NCBI RefSeq assembly: GCF_007752935.1
Contig: NZ_CP036319.1
Location: 5,684,501 to 5,748,500 of the forward strand
Origin: Crateriforma conspicua
GTDB lineage: Bacteria; Planctomycetota; Planctomycetia; Pirellulales; Pirellulaceae
Direction: 5' to 3'
DNA length: 64,000 bases
A model generated the notes under the pieces. That model was not told the DNA's origin. It made no database searches and worked only from the letters and a program-made list of their open reading frames with translations. Numbering within the stretch: the first letter of the stretch is position 1; every line of letters starts with the position of its first letter. Position numbers and translations under genes: made by a program. This document shows, piece after piece, positions 9,853 to 20,393 of the stretch.

Positions 9853-12120
9853 TTAGTCTTTCAAAGGTTCCAAATCGACGGCACAATCCTTATAGCTAGG
9901 CTGACGACTATGCGGATCGAAATGCGAAAGCGTCAGCACATTGGCTTCTTCATAGTGCATCGGCATGAATAGCTGCCCGGCGGCAACTGAGGTTGTCACG
10001 GCGGATCGCACAGTGACTTCCCCGCGTCGTGAACGAACACTGACAAGCCCACCGTTGGTGATCATCAACCGGGCCGCATCGCTCGGGTTGATTTCGATGT
10101 AGGGCTGGTTGGGATATAGCTTTCGCAGAACCGGGCTTTTGTCGGTGCGGGTTTGTGTATGCCACTGGCTGACTGAACCACGCCCGGTCAACAACCAGAA
10201 CGGATAGTCGTCGCAGGGCGTCTCGGGCGCTGGCGAAACCTGGTCGACGATTAGTTTTGCACGACCGTCGTCGGTACAAAATGCACCGTCGGCAAAAAGT
10301 CGCCGCTCTTGGTCGGGCGCACCGCGTTGGGAATCCTCGGTTGACCAAGGCCACTGGATACCGCCACATTGATCCAATTGATCAAACCCTTCGATACCGG
10401 TGATATCGCAAGGTCGGCCCGCACTGAGTCGTTTCATTATCTGAAAGACGCTTTCGGGATCGGTCCAACCACGAAACATGTCGCCGCATCCCCAAGCGTG
10501 GGCAATCGCTCGAAAGATTTGAAAATCCGCCAACGCCAGCCCCGGCGCTCGCTTCACCTTCTTGATGCGCCCGTACCGCCGTTCGCTGTTGATAAACGTC
10601 CCATCCTTCTCGCCCCAACCTGCCGCGGGAAGCACCAAATCAGCATGTGCCACCGTGTCAGTGTTTCGATACATGTCCTGAACGACGAAGAAATCCAACT
10701 GCCCCAACAATTCGCGCAGCTCGTTTCTTTGAATCCAACTGTGAGCCGGATTGGTCGCAATCACCCACAGCCCACGGATTTCGCCGTTTCGAATCCCATC
10801 AATGATTCGGTCGTAGGCCCAGCTTCCTTCCGTTGGAAGACGGCCGACATCAATCCCAAGGATGTCGGCGACGTCCATTCGATCTTGTTCGCATTCAAAC
10901 TTGCGATGCCCCAACAAATTTGTCGTGTTACTCCACAACCGTGACCCCATCGCATTGCATTGCCCCGTGATGCTGTTGGGACCTGTGCCAGGTCGTCCGA
11001 TATTTCCAGTCAAAAGTGCGATGTTGATGATGGCCTGTGCCGTTCGCACGCCCTCATAACTTTGGTTGACACCCATCGTCCACCACAACGACACCGCGCT
11101 GGATCGACCGATGGTCCGTGCAGCTTCGCGAATGCGTTCGGCTTCCAGCCCCGATTCTTCGGCAACCGATTCCACCGAGAAGTCCCGAACACAACGCACC
11201 AGATCGTCATATCCGCTGGTATGCGAGTTGACAAATTCATGATCAACGAATCCTTCGGCAATCAAAACATTCGTGATCGCATACAGGACCTTCAAGTCAC
11301 ATTTGGGTCGAAGTTGCAGGTGCTGCGTGGCTGCATTCGCGGTTTCGGTGCGTCGCGGGTCCAACACGATGATGTCAGGCTGATTGGGATTGCGAAGCAC
11401 GCGTTCCCACATGATCGGGTGACCGATGCACGGATTGGCCCCGACGAATACCAGGCAATCACTCTGTTCGAAATCCGCATAAGTGAAAGGTGGCGCATCA
11501 AAGCCGAACGATTCTTTGTACGCGGTGACTGCGGTCGCCATGCATTGACGCGTGTTCCCGTCACCATGTCGCATCCCCATCCCGAACTTGGCCAACGCAC
11601 CCAAGAACGCCATTTCTTCGCAAGCGATCTGGCCCGTCGATAGAAACGCGACGGATTCAGGCCCATGGTTCTGCTGAACCTTCCGAAATCCATCACAAAA
11701 CTTCTGAAGTGCTTCTTTCCAATCGGTCGTCACCAATTCCCCGGACGGATCACGCACCAGTGGATGTGTGGCCCGATGCTCCGAATCCAATACGCGCAGT
11801 GCCTCCCAACCCTTCGGACATGCCATCCCCATGTTGACCGGATAGTTGGTTTCGGGAGTCAAGCCAACAGCCTGCCCGTCACGAAGATGCAATCGCAATC
11901 CACATCCGGTCGCACAGTACCCGCACGTGGCGGTGGTGGTGGTGTCGGCAAGCAGCGAATCTGGTGTCATCCCCAGACCATGCTTTCCCGGTTGCAACAG
12001 CAGTTCGCGGGTCATCGCCCCGCTACGAGCTTGCAAAAACTGAGGCAACTGGAATCGGAACCCTTCGTCCGTTCCCTTTGTTAGGTCCGCCGAAGCGGAT
12101 TCCGGTGGCACTAGACTCAT
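9853..12120 (-). CDS. nasA: Assimilatory nitrate reductase, molybdopterin subunit
   Basis: 755 residues of the DMSO-reductase superfamily. The N-terminal 4Fe-4S site is [10 protein letters not shown] ... [11 protein letters not shown], followed by molybdopterin-guanine dinucleotide binding regions and a C-terminal ASKHA-type dinucleotide domain ([17 protein letters not shown]). There is no Tat signal, so the enzyme is cytoplasmic, as expected for NasA/NarB and unlike periplasmic NapA. It converts nitrate to nitrite for NirA. The start ATG 12120 has GGAGCG 7 bp upstream and lies 12 bp after the DmsBC-fusion stop. No NasC-like flavoprotein is adjacent; electrons may come from the DmsB-like subunit or the reductase at 6353. 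Confidence 0.92.
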   Translation of the reverse strand: MSLVPPESASADLTKGTDEGFRFQLPQFLQARSGAMTRELLLQPGKHGLGMTPDSLLADTTTTATCGYCATGCGLRLHLRDGQAVGLTPETNYPVNMGMACPKGWEALRVLDSEHRATHPLVRDPSGELVTTDWKEALQKFCDGFRKVQQNHGPESVAFLSTGQIACEEMAFLGALAKFGMGMRHGDGNTRQCMATAVTAYKESFGFDAPPFTYADFEQSDCLVFVGANPCIGHPIMWERVLRNPNQPDIIVLDPRRTETANAATQHLQLRPKCDLKVLYAITNVLIAEGFVDHEFVNSHTSGYDDLVRCVRDFSVESVAEESGLEAERIREAARTIGRSSAVSLWWTMGVNQSYEGVRTAQAIINIALLTGNIGRPGTGPNSITGQCNAMGSRLWSNTTNLLGHRKFECEQDRMDVADILGIDVGRLPTEGSWAYDRIIDGIRNGEIRGLWVIATNPAHSWIQRNELRELLGQLDFFVVQDMYRNTDTVAHADLVLPAAGWGEKDGTFINSERRYGRIKKVKRAPGLALADFQIFRAIAHAWGCGDMFRGWTDPESVFQIMKRLSAGRPCDITGIEGFDQLDQCGGIQWPWSTEDSQRGAPDQERRLFADGAFCTDDGRAKLIVDQVSPAPETPCDDYPFWLLTGRGSVSQWHTQTRTDKSPVLRKLYPNQPYIEINPSDAARLMITNGGLVSVRSRRGEVTVRSAVTTSVAAGQLFMPMHYEEANVLTLSHFDPHSRQPSYKDCAVDLEPLKD

Positions 12121-12132
12121 CGAAACGCTCCG

Positions 12133-13941
12133 TTACCTATGAATTCCAGGCATCCGATCATGGACGACGGCCATGAAATACAGCAATCTTTCAATCATGT
12201 CGCCACCTGCCGCCCCAACAAAAGCGATCCCCAATGACAGCCCGACCAGTGGTGTGAGTGCACCAACCGTGGCAATCGCGATCGTCGCGACCAACAGGGA
12301 TACTGCTGAAAGACTGAATGTCAAAACACGGGCCAATCGCAACTGGGAAAGCGAGCGAATCGTCAATCGTCGTGAACGCAGATCGATCGCATCATCGGTG
12401 CTTCGTGACGGCCCCAATTGAATCCGCCATTCATAGACGAATTTTGCGATCACCAATCCCAACGCGACGATCGAGCCCAGCATCAATGCCACCGATGATG
12501 CCTCAACACCCGCATCATTTCTGGCAAGCTGCGTCAACGCGGCGACCGCCAAGGCCCCGATCAATCCTACGACGACAAAGGTACCGGCGAATCGAACCAT
12601 CGTTCGATCAAAACGCCACCAAATCCTGCCCGTTGCGATGTAAATCATCGCGCTGCAGTACAGCCCAACAATGCCCAAAGGCAAACTAGCCCACAGCAGC
12701 ACCGAGCCGGCCCAACTCGGAATGTAGTTTCCGACCGCTTCATTGATACTCTCAGGTAACCAGGCCTGGATTGACGGCAAGCCTAGCAACAGACACGCCA
12801 AAGCCAGGGCGCCGACGAACTTCCCCAACACCACGGCCTCGCGTGATAGCCAACTGGTTCGCAACCCCAGGAAAACTCTCCACGCGCGAAGAGGTTGCCC
12901 CAAATGCAGCGGAGCCAAGTTCAACCCGATTCCACTGACCAACAAGGCGACCAAGGCCAAAACTGGCGTTGCACCGCCCGAAATGTCATCGCCGGCAACA
13001 AGACTGATCAGGGCACCCACTCGGTCCCAAAAAACCATCCCGACACCGATCTGTGTTGCAACCAGCAGTGCCGCAAGCGGCCAGTGGCTTTCGGACACTT
13101 CATCAATGCCCAAATCCATCGCCGCGGCACCGTTCCATTCCGCTTGACTGACATACCGCGTGGTGGGAAGGGTCAGTGACGACGACGGAGCGCCAGCAAC
13201 CATCATTCGCGAACCAGCAACCTTTCGGTCGGCTTCGGTAAGGCTGCGGTCGACCAGACGAATCTTGATCGCTTCGTTGGGGCAAGACTGCACACACGCC
13301 GGCGCTTCCCCCACCGCCAAACGGTTGTAACACATGTCACATTTTCTAACGATTCCCAAACGTTTGCTGTACTTGGGAACTTCGTATGGACACATCATCG
13401 TGCAGTACTTGCAACCAATGCACTGATCGTCCAAGTGACGAACGATCCCTGTCACGGGGTCTTTGTCGTAGGCTTTGACAGGACACCCGTTCAAACACCC
13501 GGGATCTTCGCAGTGATGGCACGCGGTCGTGACGTGACGTACACCAATGGCAATCGGCAAGCCTTCGGTCGCCGAATCGGAACCCGATGCTGATTCGGTA
13601 GCGATCACACCACCGACTGATCGCCAAGTCTCATTTTCCTCGAGACCGTTCAAAGTGTGGCAGGCGACAACGCACGCCTTGCAACCGCTACAGGCGTCCA
13701 AGTCCACCTCGAAAGCGAACTGCTGCTCAGGCGTGGGCGATGACGCGGGTAGCAATGACCGATAGTATTTTGCTTGATCTGGGGCACGGTCTGCGGGCAA
13801 CTCGCATTGCCCACTCTCGTGACGGCGTGCAAACAGTTCGACCGCAGACAACTGTTGTTGTTCTTCCAACAACAAATCCACCAAATCGAAATTCGATTCG
13901 CTGGCTGTTTCCGGTTCATTCGTGACGTCTGTTGCGTGCAT
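12133..13941 (-). CDS. DmsB-DmsC fusion: four-cluster ferredoxin plus membrane anchor
   Basis: About 602 residues. After a 70-residue polar leader, residues of a DmsB/NrfC-type polyferredoxin appear (ACSGCKACVVACHTLN, CHHCEDPGCLNGCP, CIGCKYCTMMCPYEVPKYS, CDMCYNRLAVGEAPACVQSCP), enough cysteines for four 4Fe-4S clusters. The C-terminal half (from about 290) has about eight hydrophobic helices like DmsC, the quinol-oxidising anchor of DMSO reductase. The order and position suggest a quinol-linked electron donor for the neighbouring nitrate reductase. This is unusual for an assimilatory enzyme. ATG 13941 is preferred over TTG 13953; the gap to the upstream stop is 14 bp. Domain calls are firm, the partner is inferred. 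Confidence 0.85.
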   Translation of the reverse strand: MHATDVTNEPETASESNFDLVDLLLEEQQQLSAVELFARRHESGQCELPADRAPDQAKYYRSLLPASSPTPEQQFAFEVDLDACSGCKACVVACHTLNGLEENETWRSVGGVIATESASGSDSATEGLPIAIGVRHVTTACHHCEDPGCLNGCPVKAYDKDPVTGIVRHLDDQCIGCKYCTMMCPYEVPKYSKRLGIVRKCDMCYNRLAVGEAPACVQSCPNEAIKIRLVDRSLTEADRKVAGSRMMVAGAPSSSLTLPTTRYVSQAEWNGAAAMDLGIDEVSESHWPLAALLVATQIGVGMVFWDRVGALISLVAGDDISGGATPVLALVALLVSGIGLNLAPLHLGQPLRAWRVFLGLRTSWLSREAVVLGKFVGALALACLLLGLPSIQAWLPESINEAVGNYIPSWAGSVLLWASLPLGIVGLYCSAMIYIATGRIWWRFDRTMVRFAGTFVVVGLIGALAVAALTQLARNDAGVEASSVALMLGSIVALGLVIAKFVYEWRIQLGPSRSTDDAIDLRSRRLTIRSLSQLRLARVLTFSLSAVSLLVATIAIATVGALTPLVGLSLGIAFVGAAGGDMIERLLYFMAVVHDRMPGIHR

Positions 13942-13955
13942 GGCGGACGGCAAAC

Positions 13956-14849
13956 CTAAAACATCAAAACGATGAAACTGTGAAGCGTTTGTCCGTCAAA
14001 CCGAGGGATCGCGATTGCAGAATCCGGAAGCGTTTCACTGGCCCCCGCTTCACGCCCCGGATAGATCGTTCCAACGTCCAAACTAGACACCGCCGCCTTC
14101 GCATCGGACAACAACTTGGGCCATCCTTCATCATTCGCAATACGCACTGGACGATTCAGCGTCATGGAATCAGGAAACTCAGCGTATGCACCACCTAATA
14201 AGTCAAATCCGTCGGACGCCGCTTGCCATACTTCGACGCCACGAAAGATCGGCGACCGATGGGAACTGATCAACACGACACTGGAAATGAAATCCTGATC
14301 CACCACCGGTATGCCGACCGCGGTTTGCAGCAGGTCGGCGGATGCGCCAGCGGCCCGCAGGAACCCCGGGTGATTTCCCAGATCATCGTGAATCACCGCA
14401 GTCAGCTTTTCCCAGACTTGACCAGGCAAACCGGTACCGCGTTCGAAACGTACGAATGAACTGACATTTTCAAATCGTTCCATTCTTCCGTAGTAACCGC
14501 CTGACAGCGCCACTTCTTCGTACGGCCCCACGGGCTGCCAAACTTCAAACACACCGACGGGTTCGGGAACAACCGAATCTGCAGGCATCTGATCGCGGGA
14601 TGTCAGCATCACCAGCGACGTGATGCGTTGTTCCACAAAAACGGGGATGAAGACCGCTGACGCGACAGCGTCGGGCAAGTCCGACGGCTGTTTGACCACC
14701 AATGCATTGCGATCGGCAATGCACTTGGCCGCGGCAGCATCTAGTTTCAGGTCGCCAAAGGTACAAACACCCTCAGCCGAGACGTTCGCCACCACAGCGT
14801 CGGTTAGAAAGCTGTGTGGCGGCAACGACAAGGTTGCGACTTGGTTCAT
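13956..14849 (-). CDS. GAF-like protein within the nitrate operon
   Basis: 297 residues, no membrane segment and no signal peptide. The middle contains the pattern GTGLPGQVWEKL, typical of GAF domains, followed by AVGIPVVD. Two further segments (AVFIPVFVEQRITSLVML and DSAIAIPRFDGQTL) repeat the same terminal beta-hairpin, so the protein may be built of two or three GAF-type folds. There is no kinase, cyclase or DNA-binding domain. It sits between the transporter and enzyme genes, with GGGAGA 6 bp before ATG. A role as a small-molecule sensor or as an accessory protein for nitrate reduction is possible, but nothing in the sequence decides it. Confidence 0.6.
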   Translation of the reverse strand: MNQVATLSLPPHSFLTDAVVANVSAEGVCTFGDLKLDAAAAKCIADRNALVVKQPSDLPDAVASAVFIPVFVEQRITSLVMLTSRDQMPADSVVPEPVGVFEVWQPVGPYEEVALSGGYYGRMERFENVSSFVRFERGTGLPGQVWEKLTAVIHDDLGNHPGFLRAAGASADLLQTAVGIPVVDQDFISSVVLISSHRSPIFRGVEVWQAASDGFDLLGGAYAEFPDSMTLNRPVRIANDEGWPKLLSDAKAAVSSLDVGTIYPGREAGASETLPDSAIAIPRFDGQTLHSFIVLMF

Positions 14850-14892
14850 CGGGTGTCTCCCCCATTTCTCTCACGACTGACGAATCGGTGCA

Positions 14893-15744
14893 TCATCCCA
14901 CCGACGCCATCTGCTGTTCTTCCGACGCTTTAGCGTGCTCTCGCTTGGCAGCATCGGCCACCAATTTCTTATGATCCTGTTCTTCCAAGAATCCGATCAT
15001 GTCGCCACGCAAGTCGTAGTAATCAGGATGCTCCAGCACCTCAGTACGCACTCGGGGACGATCAAAGGGAACTTCAAAGATCTTACCGACACGTGCCCGC
15101 GGCCCGTTGGTCATCATCACTACGCGATCACTCATGAATAATGCCTCGTCGACATCATGCGTGATCATCATCGTGGTCACCTGATCCTTGACCAAGATCT
15201 CCAACAAAATTTCTTGCAACTCCATCCGCGTCAGCGAATCCAGCATGCCAAATGGTTCGTCCAACAACAGCATCTTTGGACGGAGCGCAAACGCTCGTGC
15301 GATCCCGACCCGCTGCTGCATGCCCTGACTTAGATCCGCCGCGCGACTGTGCAACGAGCTTCCCAGGCCGACCAGAGACAGGTAGTACGCAGCAATGTCG
15401 TGGCGTTCACTCTTTTTCGCATGGGGGTAGACCTGATCCACTCCCAACAAAACGTTATCAATCGCGGTCATCCACGGCATCAAGCAAGGTGATTGAAATA
15501 CCACCCCACGGTCGGGACCGGGGCCATCGATTTCACGATTGGCGATCACCACACCTCCGGTGGTGATCGAGTTCAAGCCTGCCACCATCGTCAAAACGGT
15601 GCTCTTGCCGCATCCACTGTGCCCCAGGACACAAACGTATTCACCCTGAGCCATCTTTAGGTTGAATTGCTCGACGATGACCGCCGGCCCATTGGTCGTA
15701 TCATATGTTTTTCCGAGATTGAAAATCTCTACAAATTCATTCAT
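14893..15744 (-). CDS. nrtD: Nitrate ABC transporter ATP-binding protein
   Basis: 283 residues with Walker [12 protein letters not shown]-loop, signature [14 protein letters not shown], Walker [10 protein letters not shown] and the switch His in [11 protein letters not shown]. The sequence is of the NrtD/SsuB/TauB class that powers uptake of nitrate, taurine or bicarbonate. It is one of two ATPases in this operon, so the transporter probably uses a heterodimer as in cyanobacterial NrtCD. It lacks the C-terminal solute-binding domain of cyanobacterial NrtC. The gap to the upstream ATPase gene is 14 bp. Confidence 0.9.
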   Translation of the reverse strand: MNEFVEIFNLGKTYDTTNGPAVIVEQFNLKMAQGEYVCVLGHSGCGKSTVLTMVAGLNSITTGGVVIANREIDGPGPDRGVVFQSPCLMPWMTAIDNVLLGVDQVYPHAKKSERHDIAAYYLSLVGLGSSLHSRAADLSQGMQQRVGIARAFALRPKMLLLDEPFGMLDSLTRMELQEILLEILVKDQVTTMMITHDVDEALFMSDRVVMMTNGPRARVGKIFEVPFDRPRVRTEVLEHPDYYDLRGDMIGFLEEQDHKKLVADAAKREHAKASEEQQMASVG

Positions 15745-15758
15745 CGGTGACCGCCTTT

Positions 15759-16727
15759 TCAGATGGGTGAATTCAGTATTGCTTTTCGAGGCAACGTCAG
15801 ATCCACCGGTTGGATGTCGGGACGCTGAATCTCCACAGCGCCGCCTTTCTGCGTTTCTCGGGATCGTGCCCTTTGCCGTACGGCGACCAAATAGTTGGTC
15901 ACTGCGTTTCGCAGGTGCTTGAACCGCTCGTTGTGATTTAGCTCGGTCTTATCTCGGGGCCGCTCCAAGCCAACGGTGAACGCCGGTCCCAAGCCGGCAT
16001 TAGGCCCCGGATTCAGTGGTACGATCCGGTCGGCCACCAAGATTGCTTCATCCACATCATTGGTAATCATCAGACAGGTCTGTTTCTCCTCCTGCCAGAT
16101 CTTCAAAATCTCATCCTGCATGACGCTTCGTGTCAGTGCATCCAACGCCGACAGCGGTTCGTCTAGCAACAGAACCTTTGGTTTCATGGCCAATGTCCGT
16201 GCGAGCGAAACGCGTTGTCGCATCCCACCGGACAACTCATGCGGCCGCCGATGAATTGCGTGTGTCAAGCCCACCAATTCAACAAATCGATCGACGTGCT
16301 CGCGGCGTTGCGTCTTGGACCAAGACTGAAAGACACGGTCGACCGAAAGCGCGATGTTCCCACGTACCGTTAACCAAGGAAGCAACGAATAATTTTGGAA
16401 CACCAACCCCCGTTCCGGCCCCGGGCCAGTGACCGGTTCGCCATCCATCGTGATCTCGCCGGAATCCGGCTTGACCAGCCCTGCCAATAATTGCGCAAGA
16501 GTGGTCTTTCCGCTACCGGAGAAACCCACGACAGCCAGAAACTCGCCTTCCCGCAAGTTCAGATTGATCCCGTTCAACACACCAACGCGTGTCGCGCCAC
16601 TTCCGTAGCCTTTGCTGACATTCCGCACCGCCATGATCGGCGCGGGTGCCGGAGGCTGCGTCTCGACGGACTTCGGAATGACAGCCAAGTGATCGGCCGT
16701 AATCTCCGAACTGGTTGCAATACTCAT
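15759..16727 (-). CDS. nrtC: Nitrate ABC transporter ATP-binding protein, second subunit
   Basis: 322 residues with Walker [10 protein letters not shown], signature [16 protein letters not shown], Walker [10 protein letters not shown] and the H-loop position occupied by Asn in [10 protein letters not shown], where His is usual. That substitution in one of two paired ATPases suggests an asymmetric heterodimer with one degenerate catalytic site. ATG 16727 is chosen because GGAG lies 5 bp upstream; the frame could start at GTG 16820, which would close the gap to the permease gene but has no good ribosome site. No fused solute-binding domain is present, so the symbol is by position and class only. 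Confidence 0.86.
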   Translation of the reverse strand: MSIATSSEITADHLAVIPKSVETQPPAPAPIMAVRNVSKGYGSGATRVGVLNGINLNLREGEFLAVVGFSGSGKTTLAQLLAGLVKPDSGEITMDGEPVTGPGPERGLVFQNYSLLPWLTVRGNIALSVDRVFQSWSKTQRREHVDRFVELVGLTHAIHRRPHELSGGMRQRVSLARTLAMKPKVLLLDEPLSALDALTRSVMQDEILKIWQEEKQTCLMITNDVDEAILVADRIVPLNPGPNAGLGPAFTVGLERPRDKTELNHNERFKHLRNAVTNYLVAVRQRARSRETQKGGAVEIQRPDIQPVDLTLPRKAILNSPI

Positions 16728-16826
16728 ACGTTCTCCGTCCAGCCATCTAGCAAAGCGACGCGGATGAAAGGTGTGATTGCCACTGGAAATCTTCAAATAA
16801 AACGGATAGCGGTTGCGCACAAGGCA

Positions 16827-17942
16827 TCATGCCGGGGAAGGATTCCCAAAGCTGACCATGTTTCGCAGACAGATCATGATGCGATCCAGGACCAGCCCGA
16901 TCACGCCGATGATGATCACGCTGAACGCGATTCGTGCATACGTTTGGCTGCTGCCATTTTGAAATTCATCCCAAACGAATTTCCCCAAACCAGGGTTTTG
17001 GGCCAACATGTCGGCGGCGATCAGCACCATCCAACCAACACCCAGGCTGATACGAAGCCCGGCGAACATCAACGGCAGACTGGCCGGGAGGATGATCTTG
17101 AACAATTGCTGTGACCACGAAAGCTTCAACACCTTCGCAACGTTCATGTAATCCTTATCAACGCTTGCGACCCCAAGGGTGGTGTTCACCAGCGTGGGCC
17201 ACAGCGAACACAAGGAAACCGTCACCGCAGAAATCAAGAACGCCTTCTCGAAAAACGTCTCTCCCGCTGTCGAACCCGAATACGCCCAGATAATGACCAG
17301 CCCCGCCAAGGGTAGCCAAGCCAGCGGGCTGACCGGCTTGAAAACCTGTATGAACGGGTTCATGGCCGCATTGAACCAGGGACTCATACCACACAACACA
17401 CCCAGCGGAACCGCGATCAAGGTTGCGATGGCAAAGCCGAAAAACACGGTCTTCAGGCTGGTAAGGATTTGATCCACAAAAGTTGGTGCACTGGAGGGTA
17501 CATAATTGGCCGCTCGAACGGCCTCCTGACGAAACGTCGTGGCAGACGCCAGGTACTTCTCCGCTTCTTCACCGCTGGACTTTGCCGCAGCCTCGTCCAT
17601 CAAGCGTGCCTTGGCCATCGCCACCACCGCTTGGTTCAGCTTTTCCTGACGCATCTCGGCATCGGCGGCCTTCTGCGTCTGATGCATTTCAAACAATTCC
17701 ACGCCGGCGTTCCATGTTGCCGCCGGACCGGGCAATTTGGCACTTCCGGTGACGATGGTTTTCGCTGCCAACGACCAGAGCCCCAAAAAGATGCCGACGG
17801 TCACGATGGGAAGCAGAATGAACTTGGCAATCCCCGCCATCTGCTCTTTCGGATCTTCGCCGGCCGCAAGCCGAACGAACGGTTCCAACACGGGCAACCC
17901 CGCAACGTTGCAAAATCGCAATGCGTTTCCGCGCCAATTCAT
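16827..17942 (-). CDS. nrtB: Nitrate ABC transporter permease
   Basis: About 371 residues, BPD_transp_1 permease with around six to seven hydrophobic helices and the EAA-type loop (VAKVLKLSWSQQLFKIILPASLPLMFAGLR). Between the first helix and the core lies a 100-residue insert rich in Ala, Glu and Lys, longer than in most NrtB proteins and predicted helical. Start choice is uncertain: ATG 17942 has AAGAAG upstream, while the frame is open back to 18068, only 9 bp from the nrtA stop. Operon position between the binding protein and two ATPases supports nitrate or nitrite import. Confidence 0.88.
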   Translation of the reverse strand: MNWRGNALRFCNVAGLPVLEPFVRLAAGEDPKEQMAGIAKFILLPIVTVGIFLGLWSLAAKTIVTGSAKLPGPAATWNAGVELFEMHQTQKAADAEMRQEKLNQAVVAMAKARLMDEAAAKSSGEEAEKYLASATTFRQEAVRAANYVPSSAPTFVDQILTSLKTVFFGFAIATLIAVPLGVLCGMSPWFNAAMNPFIQVFKPVSPLAWLPLAGLVIIWAYSGSTAGETFFEKAFLISAVTVSLCSLWPTLVNTTLGVASVDKDYMNVAKVLKLSWSQQLFKIILPASLPLMFAGLRISLGVGWMVLIAADMLAQNPGLGKFVWDEFQNGSSQTYARIAFSVIIIGVIGLVLDRIMICLRNMVSFGNPSPA

Positions 17943-18077
17943 CACTATCTTCTTATCTGTTGAAAGGTGGTCATCGAATGCGACCATCGTCGCTTTTTGA
18001 TCAGCCGCGATCCTTGCGGCACCAGACTTCCGTGACGACGAACAACGCGTGCCCGTCAAAAATCGCAACCGAACACG

Positions 18078-19592
18078 CTATTCTTTGTGACCGATCTCAA
18101 AGCCAGCCAAATATCCGAGCGGGTCTTTGCCGTCGTAGGATTTCCCATCAATAAAATCGGTGGACGCTGGGCGATATCCGTCATAGCCCGGCGCCGGGAT
18201 TTCCTTGGGATCCAGCTTTCCTTCACTGATCAGCAAATCTGCCGCCTGACGATAAATGTCAGGCCGATAGATTTTCTTCGCCATTTCGTCATACCACTCA
18301 GCCGACTTTGATTCGGTGATCTGACCCCAGCGACGCATTTGCGTCAGAAACCAAACGCAATCGCTGTAGTGCGGAAAAGTCGCGTTGTGCTTGAAGAAGA
18401 CGTTGAAGTCAGGCATGGGCCGAACGTCCGTTTTTTGAAACACGAACGTTCCCGTCATGCTGTTGTCGATCACATCAGCGTCTGCACCGACGTAGTCTTT
18501 TCGGCTTAAGATCTCGCAGGCTTCTTGGCGGTTCAGAAAGACGCCGTCCTCATCAACGGCATCCAGCCATTTGCCCGCTCGCATCAATGCCTTGACAACG
18601 GCGACGTGTGTGTTGGGATGCTGCTGATCCCATTGTTGCGTCACCCCGAACACCTTTTCTGGATTGTTTTTCCAGATGTCATAGTTGGTGGTGACGGGAA
18701 CACCAATTTCCTTGACAACCGCCTGCTGATTCCAGGGTTCCCCCACGCAGTAGCCTAAAATCGTGCCGGCTTCCAAAGTTGCCGGCATTTGCGGCGGCGG
18801 GGTAACCGAAAGCAACACATCGGCGTCCTGCACCCCCGTGATATCTTGGGCGGTGTACATGCCCGGATGAATTCCGGATGAAGCCAACCAGTATCGTATT
18901 TCATAATTGTGGGTACTGACCGGAAAGACCATCCCCATTTGAAAGTCTTTGCCGGCCTGCTTGTATTCTTCAACGATCGGCTTCAGCGAATCTGCCGTGA
19001 TGGGGTGCTCCGGTTGGTCGACAGCCAACTTCGGATCGTTCTCCTGCATCTTGGCCCAAATCTCATTGCTGACCGTGATGCCGTTTCCGTTATAGTCCAA
19101 ACTATAAGCGGTGATGATGTCGGCTTTCGTACCGAAACCAATCGTCGCGCCAATTGGCTGGCCGGCCAGCATGTGAGCTCCGTCCAACTGCCCGTCAATC
19201 ACCCGATCCAGCAGAACCTTCCAGTTCGACTGGGCTTCAATTTCGACATTCAATCCCTCGTCGGCGAAATAGCCTTTCTCCTTAGCAATCACCAGCGGCG
19301 CGCAATCGGTCAACTTGATGAAGCCGAACTTTAGGTCGGTCTTTTCCAAATCCAGCTTTGTCGAACTTTCTTGCAGCAACTGCTCGGCATCCAAATCGCC
19401 CAGATCGACCTTTGCCGCGGCAGCCTCCAAATCTTCCAATGTGACGCTATCGGGTGCACACCCGGACAACGCCAAGACCGTTAACGCGACACCGGCCTGC
19501 GTCATGCCCCTCCCGACGGTCGCTGTGCGCCACCGCTTTGCCGTACACCAGCGACCTAACTCTTCTAACTGACCCTTGATATTGCTTAACAA
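18078..19592 (-). CDS. nrtA: Nitrate ABC transporter substrate-binding lipoprotein
   Basis: About 504 residues from TTG 19592, or 475 from ATG 19505. The hydrophobic segment [11 protein letters not shown] ends in a lipobox, so the mature protein is a lipid-anchored periplasmic receptor. The body matches the NrtA/CmpA family ([19 protein letters not shown] near 90, then [15 protein letters not shown] and [12 protein letters not shown]). ATG 19505 has the stronger ribosome site (GGGAGG), but the peptide would then lack the usual positive N-region, so the longer form is kept. It is the first gene of the 13-kb nitrate operon. Ligand discrimination between nitrate and bicarbonate rests on the linked reductases. 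Confidence 0.9.
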   Translation of the reverse strand: MLSNIKGQLEELGRWCTAKRWRTATVGRGMTQAGVALTVLALSGCAPDSVTLEDLEAAAAKVDLGDLDAEQLLQESSTKLDLEKTDLKFGFIKLTDCAPLVIAKEKGYFADEGLNVEIEAQSNWKVLLDRVIDGQLDGAHMLAGQPIGATIGFGTKADIITAYSLDYNGNGITVSNEIWAKMQENDPKLAVDQPEHPITADSLKPIVEEYKQAGKDFQMGMVFPVSTHNYEIRYWLASSGIHPGMYTAQDITGVQDADVLLSVTPPPQMPATLEAGTILGYCVGEPWNQQAVVKEIGVPVTTNYDIWKNNPEKVFGVTQQWDQQHPNTHVAVVKALMRAGKWLDAVDEDGVFLNRQEACEILSRKDYVGADADVIDNSMTGTFVFQKTDVRPMPDFNVFFKHNATFPHYSDCVWFLTQMRRWGQITESKSAEWYDEMAKKIYRPDIYRQAADLLISEGKLDPKEIPAPGYDGYRPASTDFIDGKSYDGKDPLGYLAGFEIGHKE

Positions 19593-19776
19593 CTCTTGTG
19601 CCTTGAAATTGATGCCGTCGCCCCAGAAACCGGAAATGCCTCCGGTGCAACGAGGCGCCCGAGACCGAAACGTGACTTGCTGACATCGCAGGCAGTGCGC
19701 CAGAACGTCGCGGTCTTCCGATTTCTCGAGCGAAGGCGGCGACGGCGATCGCTAAATCGACACAAGGTGGCCGAAG

Positions 19777-19791
19777 ACAACCGTAGTGCCA
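19777..19791 (-). promoter_or_regulatory. Possible sigma-54 promoter of the nitrate operon
   Basis: On the minus strand the bases read TGGCAC-TACGG-TTGT, giving GG-N10-GT where the sigma-54 consensus is GG-N10-GC. It lies about 185 bp upstream of nrtA, in the right orientation. The -12 C is missing, so this is a weak call; nitrogen operons in other bacteria often use sigma-54. Confidence 0.3.
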
Positions 19792-20030
19792 CGCCGAAAC
19801 CGTTTCTCAAAAGTTTCACGGGGGCCTCTGCGTGCGCAGTGCCTAAGCACCCCGGCCCAATTCACAGGCACGCTGTGTTTTTTTCACCCGCGGACAATGA
19901 GCATACCGATGCACAGATTGCTGCTGCAGGCAATCACATCGGAGAGATCCACGCCCCCCCTTCCACCCGTGCCCGCGTGTTGGGATCCCCAACGCAATCC
20001 AGACGCTGGACCGCGCACTCGCGGCCCGTC

Positions 20031-20067
20031 GTTGCAGCGCCGGTTGTTGCAGCGCCGGTTGTTGCAG
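20031..20067. repeat. 15-bp tandem repeat, 2.5 copies
   Basis: GTTGCAGCGCCGGTT occurs at 20031-20045 and 20046-20060, followed by GTTGCAG. It lies in non-coding DNA before nrfH. No function is evident. Confidence 0.8.
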
Positions 20068-20239
20068 ACTCAATCGGCCCAGGTCGCGGTTGCGATCGCG
20101 TGCGGCTGGTCAAGCCTTCTGTCCGATCCCTGACACGCAAAGACATTGGCGAGCCACAACGACTTGGATTCGCGACGGATCGCGTTGCTCGCAAAACCAA
20201 GGTATTCAGGCGTAAACTGGCCGCCGATCATCACGAAAC

Positions 20240-20253
20240 TTGACTTAGATCAA
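20240..20253. promoter_or_regulatory. Fnr/DNR-type operator upstream of nrfHA
   Basis: TTGACTTAGATCAA fits the Fnr-family consensus TTGAT-N4-ATCAA with one mismatch. It lies 140 bp before the nrfH start. Read in the same direction, the site between crp and hcp is TTGACCAAGATCAA, identical at 12 of 14 positions. A Crp/Fnr regulator with the matching recognition residues is encoded 2.5 kb away. Confidence 0.75.
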
Positions 20254-20393
20254 GCACGGCCTCGGTGACTGATGGAATCCAGCCGGCCGATTCGATAGAC
20301 TCTGCGTAGACCAGCGACCGACCTTGGGCGTACCAATCGTTTTGCAGCCCATTTCCAGGTCGCCATTGCCGAACGGGGCGGGAGACAGCGGTA

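Larger units (their letters stand above)
19593..20239. other. Non-coding control region between nrtA and nrfH
   Basis: Nothing with protein-like composition was found; the longest reading frame here is Arg/Pro-rich. It must contain the promoter of the nitrate operon (minus strand) and upstream parts of the nrfHA promoter (plus strand). It holds a sigma-54-like element, a small dyad GTGC-CTAA-GCAC at 19839-19850 and a short tandem repeat. Confidence 0.6.

Noticed and set aside
16728-16820. Earlier GTG start for the second nitrate ATPase
   Set aside because: It would add 31 residues with no homology feel and has no ribosome site; ATG 16727 has GGAG at good spacing.
19839-19850. Dyad GTGC-CTAA-GCAC as NtrC site
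   Set aside because: Orientation and spacing do not match the NtrC consensus; short dyads are common by chance.
19596-20243. Plus-strand reading frame of 215 residues before nrfH
   Set aside because: Arg/Pro-rich with no motif and no ribosome site; the region has the look of a promoter area.
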